This document shows, one piece after another, positions 8,137-15,960 of a stretch of 64,000 nt of DNA. Below the pieces are notes generated by a model that searched no databases, was not told the origin of the DNA, and saw only the letters and a list, made by a program, of their open reading frames with translations. Position numbers and translations under genes: made by a program. Origin of the DNA: Clostridiales bacterium (GTDB lineage Bacteria; Bacillota; Clostridia; Saccharofermentanales; Saccharofermentanaceae). The stretch covers positions 1-64,000 of the forward strand of contig JAGAAI010000006.1 in assembly GCA_017615325.1 (NCBI GenBank), read 5' to 3'. Position 1 is the first letter of the stretch. Every line of letters starts with the position of its first letter.

Positions 8137-8703
8137 TTAGATTTCTTCGACGGGATCGTCAGTGTTAATAAAACGTATCATCTCATTATTGGAAAGCAGT
8201 TCCTGGAGTTCTGCCTTGTCCTCATCTGTCATATTCAAGACTTCGATATCGATAATATTATCCTTTTCACTTGTTCCTATTCCAATAACCTTTTTTGCTG
8301 CTTCGTTACCGCTCTTGCTTTGTTCGAAAATGATATCCTCTATCTGTTTTTGATTATTCATCAGATCGTTATAGGAATACTTTGCTTTAAGTATATTGAC
8401 ATCAGGATTTCCCATAGAAGAACATATCTCTTCCTTCACCTCGTCGGGATCACAGTTAACCAGTATGAAAAAATTGCCGTTATCGATATAACATCCGCAA
8501 TAGTAATCCGGATACGATCCGTTCCAGTGTTCTACCAGTTTATCAAACTGTTGGTTGATCATCTCTGAATATGCCAAGTCCGCTTCAATCGCTGATTCAA
8601 AGGTGGAAGAAACGTTCGTCGGATCTGTTTTTATATCAGCATTGACAGAACATGCTGTGAAGATAAAACAAACAAGAAACAATACAGTTAATAATTTTTT
8701 CAT
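8137..8703 (-). CDS. Lipoprotein paralogous to the propeptide of the adjacent serine protease
   Basis: This 188-residue protein has a lipoprotein signal ending in the lipobox FTAC. Its body (YSEMINQQFDKLVEHW, CDPDEVKEEICSSMGN, YSYNDL) aligns with residues about 58-140 of the protease encoded just upstream (YSEMFNKQLDKLFEHW, CSPDTVREEICSATGN, YSYNYL), but it has no protease domain. Start chosen at ATG 8703 because GGAGGT lies 7-8 bases upstream; the TTG at 8718 overlaps that site. It lies 38 bp after the protease gene and is probably cotranscribed. I infer a membrane-tethered, free-standing propeptide acting as protease inhibitor or folding helper; a leftover of gene duplication is the alternative. 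The region is more AT-rich than its neighbours. Confidence 0.75.
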   Translation of the reverse strand: MKKLLTVLFLVCFIFTACSVNADIKTDPTNVSSTFESAIEADLAYSEMINQQFDKLVEHWNGSYPDYYCGCYIDNGNFFILVNCDPDEVKEEICSSMGNPDVNILKAKYSYNDLMNNQKQIEDIIFEQSKSGNEAAKKVIGIGTSEKDNIIDIEVLNMTDEDKAELQELLSNNEMIRFINTDDPVEEI

Positions 8704-8741
8704 GACATATACCTCCAATCTCGTTAACTCATCATTTATGT

Positions 8742-9941
8742 TTAAAAGAGGGATCCATTCATAGAATTCATAATGTTTGAAGCCTTTGTGAAATAAGTAT
8801 AAGAACCTTGCTTATATGCAGCAATTCCAATAACTGCTCTCCGATTTCCGGAGGTGGTTTTAACTAGCGGCGCTCCACTGTCATGGGCAATCGCAGTTAA
8901 GTTCATTTTGATGGCATCAGTAAAAGTTGTTCCACTATAGGTATAAGAAGTGCTCTTTTTATTAACTGTACCACTCACTATACCGGATGCCTTGCCGTGC
9001 ATGACATATGTAGTACCTTCTGCCCCAACAGAAGCACAAGAAGTAATTAAATAATTAGTGCTTAAAATGCTACTGCGAACATATCCGCTATTAGGATAAT
9101 CGTTCATATTTATGAACAATGCGTCGCAATTTCCACTATGTTTTCTCCATGAAACTTTTCCAACATTTGTTGTTGAGATTTTCATAACATCATTTAAACT
9201 TCCTGCATGTCCAGCCGTTACAAAACCCTTCTCGGTTACACCTGCACTGTTTACCCGAGATGCACAAAAAGAAATTGTGCAGTATCCGCCGGCAGTAGCG
9301 TTTTTGACATAGTTATCTGTGCCTGCAGTAACATTAGATATCTCTTGGCACGGACTATTATCTACCAGAACAGATATCATCTCATATTCCGAAAAGTATT
9401 TTTCTATAGTTTCAATGGTCTTGCTCGATTGTTTATTAATTGTAATTTCGATTTTATTGTTTTTTTCTCTGATACCACACTCGATAATATTTTCAGAGTA
9501 TTCAGCTTTGTTTTTCTGAAGGACAGATATTTTATTTAACACTTCATCCTGACAAGATACTAAGTAATTATATGAGTATGGAACTTGCTCAATAATAATA
9601 TCATTATTTCCAGTAGCGGAACATATTTCTTCTCTTACTGTATCGGGAGAGCATGTTACAAGTAAGGTAAGTTTGAGGTGTTCGATAAACGCACCTGCGT
9701 AGTATTCGGGATATTTATTCCCCCAATGTTCGAACAATTTATCTAATTGTTTGTTAAACATCTCGGAATATTTGATATCTTCCAATACTTTAGCATCAAG
9801 CTCAGTTTCCTCATACAAAAAAGGATAACCAGAAACAACTGAACAACTAATAACAGAATTAGCATTTTTGCCAAAACTGATCTTTGGAAACAAACACAAA
9901 GTAAAACTTAAACATAACAATAGAGAAATAAAATGCTTCAT
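8742..9941 (-). CDS. Secreted chymotrypsin-fold (S1) serine endopeptidase with propeptide
   Basis: This 399-residue protein has a signal peptide (1-24), a propeptide-like region (about 50-200) and a C-terminal trypsin-like domain resembling streptogrisin or glutamyl endopeptidase types. The putative triad is His245 (FVTAGHAG), Asp273 (NCDALFI) and Ser355 (HDSGAPLV). The Ser motif is HDSGAP rather than the common GDSGGP. Cysteine pairs around 221/226 and 272/302 could form disulphides after export. The start at 9941 follows GGAGGT with 7 spaced bases; a TTG at 9956 is less likely. It is expected to be exported as a zymogen and to mature by removal of the propeptide. The next gene repeats the propeptide alone. 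Confidence 0.88.
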   Translation of the reverse strand: MKHFISLLLCLSFTLCLFPKISFGKNANSVISCSVVSGYPFLYEETELDAKVLEDIKYSEMFNKQLDKLFEHWGNKYPEYYAGAFIEHLKLTLLVTCSPDTVREEICSATGNNDIIIEQVPYSYNYLVSCQDEVLNKISVLQKNKAEYSENIIECGIREKNNKIEITINKQSSKTIETIEKYFSEYEMISVLVDNSPCQEISNVTAGTDNYVKNATAGGYCTISFCASRVNSAGVTEKGFVTAGHAGSLNDVMKISTTNVGKVSWRKHSGNCDALFINMNDYPNSGYVRSSILSTNYLITSCASVGAEGTTYVMHGKASGIVSGTVNKKSTSYTYSGTTFTDAIKMNLTAIAHDSGAPLVKTTSGNRRAVIGIAAYKQGSYTYFTKASNIMNSMNGSLF

Positions 9942-9989
9942 ATTAAACACCTCCAAATGATCTCAATTATAAAAAGCTCCTACAATTTT

Positions 9990-10018
9990 CTTATACAGCA
10001 TAATACTTTTATAATCAA
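9990..10018 (-). promoter_or_regulatory. Probable promoter of the protease-propeptide pair
   Basis: Minus strand TTGATT (10013-10018), 17-bp spacer, TATAAG (9990-9995). Position fits the AT-rich gap of about 220 bp between the NUDIX gene and the protease start; the rest of that gap shows nothing I can name. Confidence 0.55.
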
Positions 10019-10161
10019 GTGCAAAATCGCTGCTAATTTAGTTGTATGAAACACAAAACATTAATACGAGCCAAATCGACAGATACTCCTGATGCTTTTA
10101 AGAGTTTCTGTTCTCATAGGACTTTGATTAACTAGTTTTCCCGCTAATTCAAAGATTCTTA

Positions 10162-10731
10162 TCACAACTGCTGTAACTTAATCCACATCATGCAGTAAGA
10201 CTGGGTCCTGGCTGCAAAATTGTCACCTTCCAAAATTTTTGCAAGCTCAGTCTTGTCATACCAGGCAGCAGTTATCTCTTCTTCATCAGATGTGCTCGGT
10301 TTGAAATCACCTTTGGCCCTGCCCAGGATGCACATACTCTTCTCATTGGTGATCCCTACACCGGAGTAGCTGACAGGCCATATCTCATCAACTGATACCA
10401 GTTCCAGACCTGTCTCTTCCCAAAGTTCCCTCTTTGCCGCCTCTTCGGGAGTCTCCCCTGCATCGATGAGACCTGCCGGGAAGTTATATGCAAAGTCACC
10501 GACAGCCATGCGGAACTCCTTGTTAAGAAGGATCTTCTTGCCTTCTATATCAGTAACGATCAGTATTACCGCATCACACTTATTGGACTTAATATCTTCC
10601 AAAGAGTTCAGGTTCTTGTTGCGGCTCACCATCTCATAGACCTTGGTATTGCCTAATGCCGTCTCATATTCGGCATCGTAAGATGTAATGAACTTGCCCT
10701 CGTGAGTCTTACGTATATTCTTGAAGATCAT
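10162..10731 (-). CDS. NUDIX hydrolase, ADP-ribose pyrophosphatase-like
   Basis: About 189 residues with a complete NUDIX box, GLIDAGETPEEAAKRELWEE plus TGLEL, the Mg-binding helix that hydrolyses nucleoside diphosphates linked to another group. The upstream AYNFPAG context resembles ADP-sugar pyrophosphatases, but the exact substrate cannot be read from sequence. ATG 10731 is chosen because AAAGGA lies 9 bases upstream; the ATG at 10758 has no ribosome-binding site. It stands alone and is divergent from the zinc-ribbon gene. Confidence 0.88.
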   Translation of the reverse strand: MIFKNIRKTHEGKFITSYDAEYETALGNTKVYEMVSRNKNLNSLEDIKSNKCDAVILIVTDIEGKKILLNKEFRMAVGDFAYNFPAGLIDAGETPEEAAKRELWEETGLELVSVDEIWPVSYSGVGITNEKSMCILGRAKGDFKPSTSDEEEITAAWYDKTELAKILEGDNFAARTQSYCMMWIKLQQL

Positions 10732-10848
10732 AGTTAATCGTCCTTTGCTTTGATACATTTATTTTACACCAAGTTTACCCTTCATCCCGTTAACAATTGT
10801 TGAAGTTGGGTTATAATATAGGCACCAAGATAAAGGGAGGATAAGAAT

Positions 10849-11208
10849 ATGGCATTTCAGAGAGCACAGTGGCACAGCGGTCTTACATATCAGCAGAGAT
10901 GCAAGAACTGCGGCACAACAATAAGATATACCGATGAGAGCCTTGATTTCAGGCCATGGTATGCAGACGGTTTCGTAGTCTGCCCTAAGTGCAAGGCTAA
11001 TATCCGTCACAGCGAAGCTTTCGCTATCAATCCTGACGGCACACCTTACAACAACGGAACAGGCCCCGTCATGGTAGATCAGGCTGCCCCTGCTGCACCC
11101 ACAGCAACAGGTCCCGTACCCGGAATGATGTATTGCAGCAACTGCGGTAAGCAGTACAATCCTGCAACAGATCACTTCTGCTCAGGTTGCGGTAATAAGC
11201 TGGGCTAA
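10849..11208 (+). CDS. Small zinc-ribbon protein
   Basis: The 119-residue protein has two zinc-binding modules. The first is N-terminal (CKNCG at 18-22 with CPKCK about 25 residues later) and the second C-terminal (YCSNCG ... FCSGCGNKLG, a zinc ribbon of the zinc_ribbon_2 type). They are joined by an Ala/Pro/Thr-rich linker. No membrane segment or enzyme motif is present. GGGAGG precedes the start. It is followed by a strong hairpin terminator. Such proteins are common and uncharacterised in Clostridia; function unknown. Confidence 0.85.
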   Translation: MAFQRAQWHSGLTYQQRCKNCGTTIRYTDESLDFRPWYADGFVVCPKCKANIRHSEAFAINPDGTPYNNGTGPVMVDQAAPAAPTATGPVPGMMYCSNCGKQYNPATDHFCSGCGNKLG

Positions 11209-11234
11209 ACCTGCGATCATTTCGCAAACAAATA

Positions 11235-11259
11235 AGGCTGTCTCGATATGAGACAGCCT
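11235..11259. terminator. Bidirectional intrinsic terminator
   Basis: Perfect 10-bp stem AGGCTGTCTC / GAGACAGCCT with a 5-nt loop. It is followed by TTACTTTTT on the plus strand (for the zinc-ribbon gene) and by a T-containing stretch on the minus strand (for the tRNA). The same GGCTGTCTC stem type recurs at 57469-57502. Confidence 0.85.
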
Positions 11260-11267
11260 TTACTTTT

Positions 11268-11342
11268 TGGAGCCAAAGGTGGGAATCGAACCCACGACCT
11301 ATTCATTACGAGTGAATTGCTCTACCCCTGAGCCACTTTGGC
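11268..11342 (-). tRNA. tRNA-Thr (anticodon CGU)
   Basis: Cloverleaf read on the minus strand: acceptor GCCAAAG/CUUUGGC, D-loop with GGGGU, anticodon stem AUUCA/UGAAU around loop CUCGUAA (anticodon CGU), T-arm GUGGG-UUCGAUU-CCCAC, discriminator U and encoded CCA (11268-11270). The 5' end is at 11342. Confidence 0.95.
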
Positions 11343-11423
11343 GTGAATTAGCCTATAAAATATACAAGTCTTCATTTTTTCTGTCAAGTCTTGCGAACTA
11401 TTTTAAGTCAAAAAGCCTCTTAA

Positions 11424-11432
11424 TGTTATAAT
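11424..11432 (+). promoter_or_regulatory. Possible extended -10 promoter
   Basis: TGTTATAAT combines TGn with a perfect -10 box. The predicted start (about 11439) would fall within or just before the Shine-Dalgarno of the next gene, so the leader would be very short. That makes this less certain. Confidence 0.35.
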
Positions 11433-11451
11433 TATCTTGAGGTGGAATAAT

Positions 11452-12846
11452 ATGGTTAAAGCAGGTTCATTACACACGATAAAGCTCATAAGCCTGATTA
11501 CGGCGATTTCTGCCGTTATGTCCTTTTCGAGCGCCTGCAGGAGAAACGATGTCGTTATTCCCGACATCCCGTCACCTGACAATACGGAAGCTACTGAACC
11601 ATCCGCAACAGAGACTGCGGATGATCCTTCAAACGGATATCATCTCGAATCCTTGAACGTGGCTCTCCCCTATCAGGATTCCACCGTCAGATACCTTGCT
11701 TCCATGTACTATGCCAAGAAGAACGGGCTCTGGGATACGTCGTTTACAGGGACTAACGTGGATCTGGATTCTCTCGGATCCATTAACCCCGACTTCATCA
11801 TAACCACGTCAAGGACTGCCGATGAAGGAATAAGCTCTTCCGTTCTGAAAGCCTACAAGGACAACGATCAGATGCCTGACCTCTTTCTTGCATCAGACAT
11901 AGACGATGCCATCAAGTCAGATCTTATAATCCCGATCAACGAGTTCGCAGGCAGTGACACTTCTTACGACAACGACAGGATCTTCGCTAATTGTGCGATG
12001 CAATTAAGCCGGGACGGCGTCACCTACGGCATACCTCATACGATGTCGGTTCAGATCATCGTCGGCAACAGTGACTATATCCCGTCTGAAGGGCGTCCGC
12101 CGATCATATATTCATGTGAAGACCTGACTTCTTACCTTGAAGCGATAAACAAGGAATACGACGGCATAGTGCCTCTGATGAGAGCAAGCGATCTCTTCCC
12201 TTACCTTGGCAGTGCCTTCAATCACGGTGTTGCTACATCCTACATGCTCAACAAGGAATACGTAAGCACACCCACAAGCGCCAAACTGATATTCCAGAAT
12301 GAGAAAGACTATATCGATTCCCTCTATACGGACGGGCTGTCTTCAGACAAAGATGCCAACGGAGCTTCTCCGGTATATTCAAGGCAGTGCGCTTTATGGG
12401 CCTTGTCCTCTGCCTCTCTCAAGACATGGGAGCTCTACTATCCTTCTAAGATCTATACCATCCTATTGCCTTCTTACGACGCCGATAACCAGTCACCTGC
12501 AAATGTACATATCTATCCATTGTGCGTGAGCAAGTACACGAACAGCGGCAAGCTGGCTTCTGACTTCGGATCTTTCATATCTTTCGATACCGATGCCCAG
12601 CTGCTTATATTGAGATGCGAATCCCGGTCAGGCTTCTTCCCTGTCACCAGGAGTAGCGCTGTATGGGATCTGATCAATGAGGATCCGACGTTCGGCCAGA
12701 CCTCATATATCTTAAGGCAGATCCTGGACAAGGCGGTTTTCGTACCGTCTGACAATTGCGACCCCGTCTTCTCGAGAACGAAGGAATATTTCAACGACTA
12801 CAAAGCGAAAGAAGAGTATTCTCTGGAGGAGCTTTATGGCACTTGA
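11452..12846 (+). CDS. Extracellular solute-binding lipoprotein
   Basis: 464 residues with a lipoprotein signal (lipobox SSAC near residue 28) and an acidic Ser/Thr/Pro-rich spacer. The body resembles bacterial type 1 substrate-binding proteins (DLFLASDIDDAIKSDLIIPINEFA, YGIPHTMSVQIIVGNSDY, WALSSASLKTW). By family knowledge it would sit on the outer face of the membrane and capture a sugar or peptide for an ABC importer. No permease or ATPase gene is nearby, and the following genes are unrelated enzymes, so a sensor or orphan role is possible. ATG 11452 is chosen because GAGGTGG lies just upstream; a TTG at 11437 has no such site. It overlaps the next gene by 11 bp. Confidence 0.75.
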   Translation: MVKAGSLHTIKLISLITAISAVMSFSSACRRNDVVIPDIPSPDNTEATEPSATETADDPSNGYHLESLNVALPYQDSTVRYLASMYYAKKNGLWDTSFTGTNVDLDSLGSINPDFIITTSRTADEGISSSVLKAYKDNDQMPDLFLASDIDDAIKSDLIIPINEFAGSDTSYDNDRIFANCAMQLSRDGVTYGIPHTMSVQIIVGNSDYIPSEGRPPIIYSCEDLTSYLEAINKEYDGIVPLMRASDLFPYLGSAFNHGVATSYMLNKEYVSTPTSAKLIFQNEKDYIDSLYTDGLSSDKDANGASPVYSRQCALWALSSASLKTWELYYPSKIYTILLPSYDADNQSPANVHIYPLCVSKYTNSGKLASDFGSFISFDTDAQLLILRCESRSGFFPVTRSSAVWDLINEDPTFGQTSYILRQILDKAVFVPSDNCDPVFSRTKEYFNDYKAKEEYSLEELYGT

Positions 12847-13918
12847 GATCAGGAAAGCCCATATACATGATGCCAAAGCCCTGACCAGGCTCGGGCTCTT
12901 AAGCGGCAACATTACTGCTGCAGAGAATGAACTGCGTGAGTTTTCCGAGTCTTCCGACTGCAAGTACAAGGTCGTAACCGATGGCGAGAAGATCTTAAGT
13001 CTTGTACTGATCCGCAGATCCCGCCTTGCGCATAATGCAGACATAAGCCTCGCGATAACTGAGGAAGCCAAAGATAAGGCTAAGGATATCCTGACAACAA
13101 TATTAGATCACTGTTTTATCGAAAAAAACATCCACAAGATCAGTACTGTCTTATATGGTGACAACCTTTACCTTGAAAACATCCTGGCCGAAGAAGGCTT
13201 TATACAGGAAGCGGTCCTCAAGGATGAGATAGAGACAGCATCAGGCTTTGAAGACGCCGGTCTATTCTGCCTCCTCCGCCCCGAATACAGAAGATATAAC
13301 TATTGCTTCGTGCCATTCGCCTTGGGCGTTGTGGCAGTCGGCGGGGATTGCGAGAAGATAGATCACATCCGGCTCCTGCACTACGGAGATCCTGTGGAGA
13401 ACCCTTTCGCAAAGGATGTTGCAGCACATTCCGGTTTCCTTAACGATGAAGGCAGGCTCCTTCCTAATAAAGACAACCTTTACGTCCTCGATGAGTCTGC
13501 GGGCGACCTTCTTCCTTCCGAAGTCTGGAAAGCATACCGCGAACTTACTGAGTACTTTGACAAGAAGAGGTCTTCTTTTACTGTAAGATACGATCTTTCT
13601 GATGCAACTCCCTTCCAGCGCAAAGTCTGGGAAGCCCTTACAAAGATATCCTACGGCAATATGAGATCTTACGAAGATATTGCCAAAGACATCGCCGAGA
13701 CACCTAAGCAGGCCAGGAACCTGACCCGTGCCGTAGGCGCGGCATGTTCGGATAATCCTTATCCTGTAATAATCCCCTGTCACAGGGTCATAGGCAAAGA
13801 CGGCACGCTTGTCGGTTTTGCTGCAGGGCTTGATATCAAGGATTTCCTTCTGACACACGAGACATTCTCATACATAATCCCGCTCAACAGCGATAACAAG
13901 GAGAATAACAATGGCTAA
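12836..13918 (+). CDS. Fusion of GNAT-like domain and methylated-DNA-protein cysteine methyltransferase
   Basis: 360 residues. Residues 1-about 140 look like a GNAT acetyltransferase fold (IRKAHIHDAKALTRLGLLSG, later EKNIHKISTVLYGDN). The C-terminal third is an MGMT/Ogt domain: TPFQRKVWEALTKISYGNMRSY, then the active-site PVIIPCHRVIG and GFAAGLDIKDFLLTHE. The Cys of PCHR is the acceptor for alkyl groups from O6-alkylguanine. A middle segment (about 145-250) is unassigned. The GNAT part lacks a clear acetyl-CoA loop, so it may be degenerate. It overlaps both neighbours by 8-11 bp, so it is cotranscribed. The MGMT assignment is firm, the GNAT one moderate. Confidence 0.85.
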   Translation: MALEIRKAHIHDAKALTRLGLLSGNITAAENELREFSESSDCKYKVVTDGEKILSLVLIRRSRLAHNADISLAITEEAKDKAKDILTTILDHCFIEKNIHKISTVLYGDNLYLENILAEEGFIQEAVLKDEIETASGFEDAGLFCLLRPEYRRYNYCFVPFALGVVAVGGDCEKIDHIRLLHYGDPVENPFAKDVAAHSGFLNDEGRLLPNKDNLYVLDESAGDLLPSEVWKAYRELTEYFDKKRSSFTVRYDLSDATPFQRKVWEALTKISYGNMRSYEDIAKDIAETPKQARNLTRAVGAACSDNPYPVIIPCHRVIGKDGTLVGFAAGLDIKDFLLTHETFSYIIPLNSDNKENNNG

Positions 13919-14513
13919 ACACGACAAGATCGACATAGGAGTATCAACATCCTTAAACCCTGTTCCCGTAGTTATGATCTCATCTTCATCAGACGAGGTC
14001 CCCCGCAACATCTGTACTGTTGCCTGGGCCGGAACGATCAACTCAGAACCGCCGATGCTGTCCATATCATTGCGCAAATCCAGACTCTCTCATGAGATGA
14101 TCTCTTCATCCGGAGAATTCGTTGTAAATCTTGTCAGCAAATCACTTGCAAAATCCTGCGACTTCTGCGGAGTAAGATCAGGCAGAGACGTAGACAAGTT
14201 CGCCAAATGCGGACTTAATTCCTATCCTGCCAAAGGACTCGAAAAGGCTGTTGCGATCAGCGAATCACCTCTTTCCCTGTCCTGCAAAGTCAAAGATGTG
14301 ATAGAGCTCGGATCTCACGACCTCTTCATCGCCGAGATAGTTGCCGTTACCTGTGATTCCTACCTTATGGATGAGACAGGCAAGGTCTGTCTCGACAAGG
14401 CAGGCCTTGTAGCCTATAATCACGGTGAATATTTTCTCTTGGGCGAGAAGCTTGGCTTCTTCGGCTACTCGGTAGCATCGCCCGAAATACTCGAAAAAAG
14501 GATGAAGGGATAA
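13911..14513 (+). CDS. Flavin reductase-like (FMN-binding split barrel) protein
   Basis: 200 residues matching the flavin reductase-like/DIM6-NTAB family: an N-terminal PVPVVMISS strand, VAWAGTINSEPPMLSISLRKSR (flavin contact region), EFVVNLVS, and a C-terminal half ending in EKLGFFGYS. Members bind FMN and often reduce it or hold it for electron transfer. No partner oxygenase is nearby, as expected for an anaerobe. The start overlaps the preceding gene by 8 bp, with AAGGAG upstream. Confidence 0.85.
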   Translation: MAKHDKIDIGVSTSLNPVPVVMISSSSDEVPRNICTVAWAGTINSEPPMLSISLRKSRLSHEMISSSGEFVVNLVSKSLAKSCDFCGVRSGRDVDKFAKCGLNSYPAKGLEKAVAISESPLSLSCKVKDVIELGSHDLFIAEIVAVTCDSYLMDETGKVCLDKAGLVAYNHGEYFLLGEKLGFFGYSVASPEILEKRMKG

Positions 14514-14518
14514 GTCAG

Positions 14519-15241
14519 ATGATAGTTCTTTATATTCTTGCTTCGTTACTAGGACTTATCCTCCTGTTTTTCTTATTCCTCTGGATCGTATCCTTGCCTG
14601 TCGATAAGAAGAAGTTCTACGAGAAGGACAGCCGATTCTACCGCCGTCTGCTCTATTTCTGCACGAGCATTGCTGTATTCTTCACAAGGATCAAGATAAA
14701 TGTAACAGGCAAAGAACAGGTCCCCAAATCAGCTTATCTTCTGGTCAGCAATCACAGATCGAACTTCGACCCGCTCCTGTCCTGGCATGTTTTCGAGGAT
14801 TCAAATCTTGCTTTTATATCCAAGCCCGAAAACTTTGATGTCCCCATCTTCGGCAAATATGTAAGGCGCTGCTGCTTCATGGGCATAGACAGATCGAGTC
14901 CGAGGCAATCCATGACCGTAATCAATGCTGCAGCTGACCTCATAAGATGCGGTGAAGTCTCAGTCGGAGTATACCCTGAAGGGACCCGCAGTTTTGACGG
15001 AAAACTCCTCCACTTCCACAATGGTGTATTCAAGGTCGCGATCAAAGCCAAATGTCCCATTGTCGTTGTCGGTATAGACGGAACCGAAAACATCCACAAG
15101 AATGCCCCCTTCAAAAGGACCGAGGTCGATATCAAGGTTATCAAGGTTATCAATCCTGCAGGCAAGACAACTGTTGAACTCGGAGATATGGTTAGAGAGT
15201 GTCTTGCTCCCTACGATAAATCAACTAAGAAAGATAACTGA
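14519..15241 (+). CDS. plsC: 1-acyl-sn-glycerol-3-phosphate acyltransferase (PlsC family)
   Basis: 240 residues with one N-terminal membrane segment (about 3-25), the catalytic NHRSNFD (HxxxxD) motif and the glycerophosphate-binding YPEGTRS motif. These are blocks I and III of lysophosphatidate acyltransferases, which add the second acyl chain in phospholipid synthesis at the membrane. It is the last gene of the four-gene plus-strand cluster, starting 5 bp after the flavin reductase gene. Exact acyl acceptor inferred from family. Confidence 0.88.
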   Translation: MIVLYILASLLGLILLFFLFLWIVSLPVDKKKFYEKDSRFYRRLLYFCTSIAVFFTRIKINVTGKEQVPKSAYLLVSNHRSNFDPLLSWHVFEDSNLAFISKPENFDVPIFGKYVRRCCFMGIDRSSPRQSMTVINAAADLIRCGEVSVGVYPEGTRSFDGKLLHFHNGVFKVAIKAKCPIVVVGIDGTENIHKNAPFKRTEVDIKVIKVINPAGKTTVELGDMVRECLAPYDKSTKKDN

Positions 15242-15273
15242 CCGAACTTCATTTTGCAGGTTGCAGGATCGCT

Positions 15274-15311
15274 TGTGCTCCATTTGTCTTTTATCAGAGT
15301 TTTGGAGCACA
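15274..15311. repeat. Inverted repeat downstream of plsC
   Basis: TGTGCTCCA (15274-15282) and TGGAGCACA (15303-15311) form a 9-bp stem with a 20-nt loop. There is no T-tract, so it is at best a weak transcript end for the plus-strand cluster. Confidence 0.45.
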
Positions 15312-15329
15312 AATGCAGACAGGTAAGAA

Positions 15330-15367
15330 GCTGCCCCTTAAGTGATCAATATCACTTTCGAGACAGC
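15330..15367 (-). terminator. Hairpin terminator of the coiled-coil membrane protein gene
   Basis: On the minus strand GCTGTCTC pairs with GGGGCAGC (two G-U pairs), then a 2x2 internal loop, then AAGTGAT/ATCACTT with a 4-nt loop, followed by TTCTTACCT. It lies just past the stop at 15391. Confidence 0.55.
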
Positions 15368-15390
15368 CCCATCAAATTCAAGTTATCAGA

Positions 15391-15888
15391 TCAGTGCGGC
15401 AGTTTATTGAAGAACTGGGCCAGAGGTTCTACGATATCGTAGAGATCCTTGATGGATTTATTCAGTGTATCGTAATCGACATTTGAGAGGTTATCGATCG
15501 CGGTGGATGCGTTCTCGGTATTCTCTACTACGAGCTTATTGACATTGCCGACCATCTCATCGATGCCGTCAATGCTGCCCTGGGCATCGCCTAAAGCAAC
15601 CTGGATATCAGCGATACCGCCGGAGAAATCAGAAACAGCCTGATCGATACCCATTATGGTGTTGTTGATATTATCGACTGTAAGGACGACCTTGGGGATT
15701 ATTATACAAAGACCAAGTGTTACTAACAGGACGAAGACCATTAAGATCAGTGCAAGGATATTGGTCTTTGTCTCAGTCTTTCTCTGGCTCTTAACGAGTT
15801 CAACGAGAAGATCGTGATCTGACATAGAAGCCAGGTCGTTTTTCTTTGCTTTCTTCACTTCGGGTGCAGGTGTTGTGTTTTCTGCCAT
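15391..15888 (-). CDS. Hypothetical membrane-anchored coiled-coil protein
   Basis: 165 residues: a Lys/Ala/Pro-rich cytoplasmic N-terminus, one strongly hydrophobic membrane segment (about 44-64), then a long helical region rich in Ile/Asp/Asn with heptad-like spacing (about 70-150). The pattern resembles DUF948-type and methyl-accepting-like helices but has no recognised signature. AAAGGAGG lies well spaced before ATG 15888. It follows purH after a hairpin terminator, so it is probably expressed separately. Function unknown. Confidence 0.75.
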   Translation of the reverse strand: MAENTTPAPEVKKAKKNDLASMSDHDLLVELVKSQRKTETKTNILALILMVFVLLVTLGLCIIIPKVVLTVDNINNTIMGIDQAVSDFSGGIADIQVALGDAQGSIDGIDEMVGNVNKLVVENTENASTAIDNLSNVDYDTLNKSIKDLYDIVEPLAQFFNKLPH

Positions 15889-15911
15889 ATTAGCCTCCTT
15901 TAGATTAGACT

Positions 15912-15935
15912 AAGGGGCGCCTCATAGCGCCCCTT
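15912..15935. terminator. Hairpin after purH
   Basis: Perfect 9-bp stem AAGGGGCGC / GCGCCCCTT with a 6-nt loop, 26 bp beyond the purH stop. On the minus strand it is followed by TTAGTCTAATCT, a weak T-tract. Likely ends the purine operon. Confidence 0.6.
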
Positions 15936-15960
15936 ATCCTGTTTATATATCCGTTTGTTA

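Noticed and set aside
10759..11175. Minus-strand reading frame opposite the zinc-ribbon gene
   Set aside because: It is a shadow of the plus-strand gene, which has a GGGAGG site, zinc motifs and a downstream terminator.
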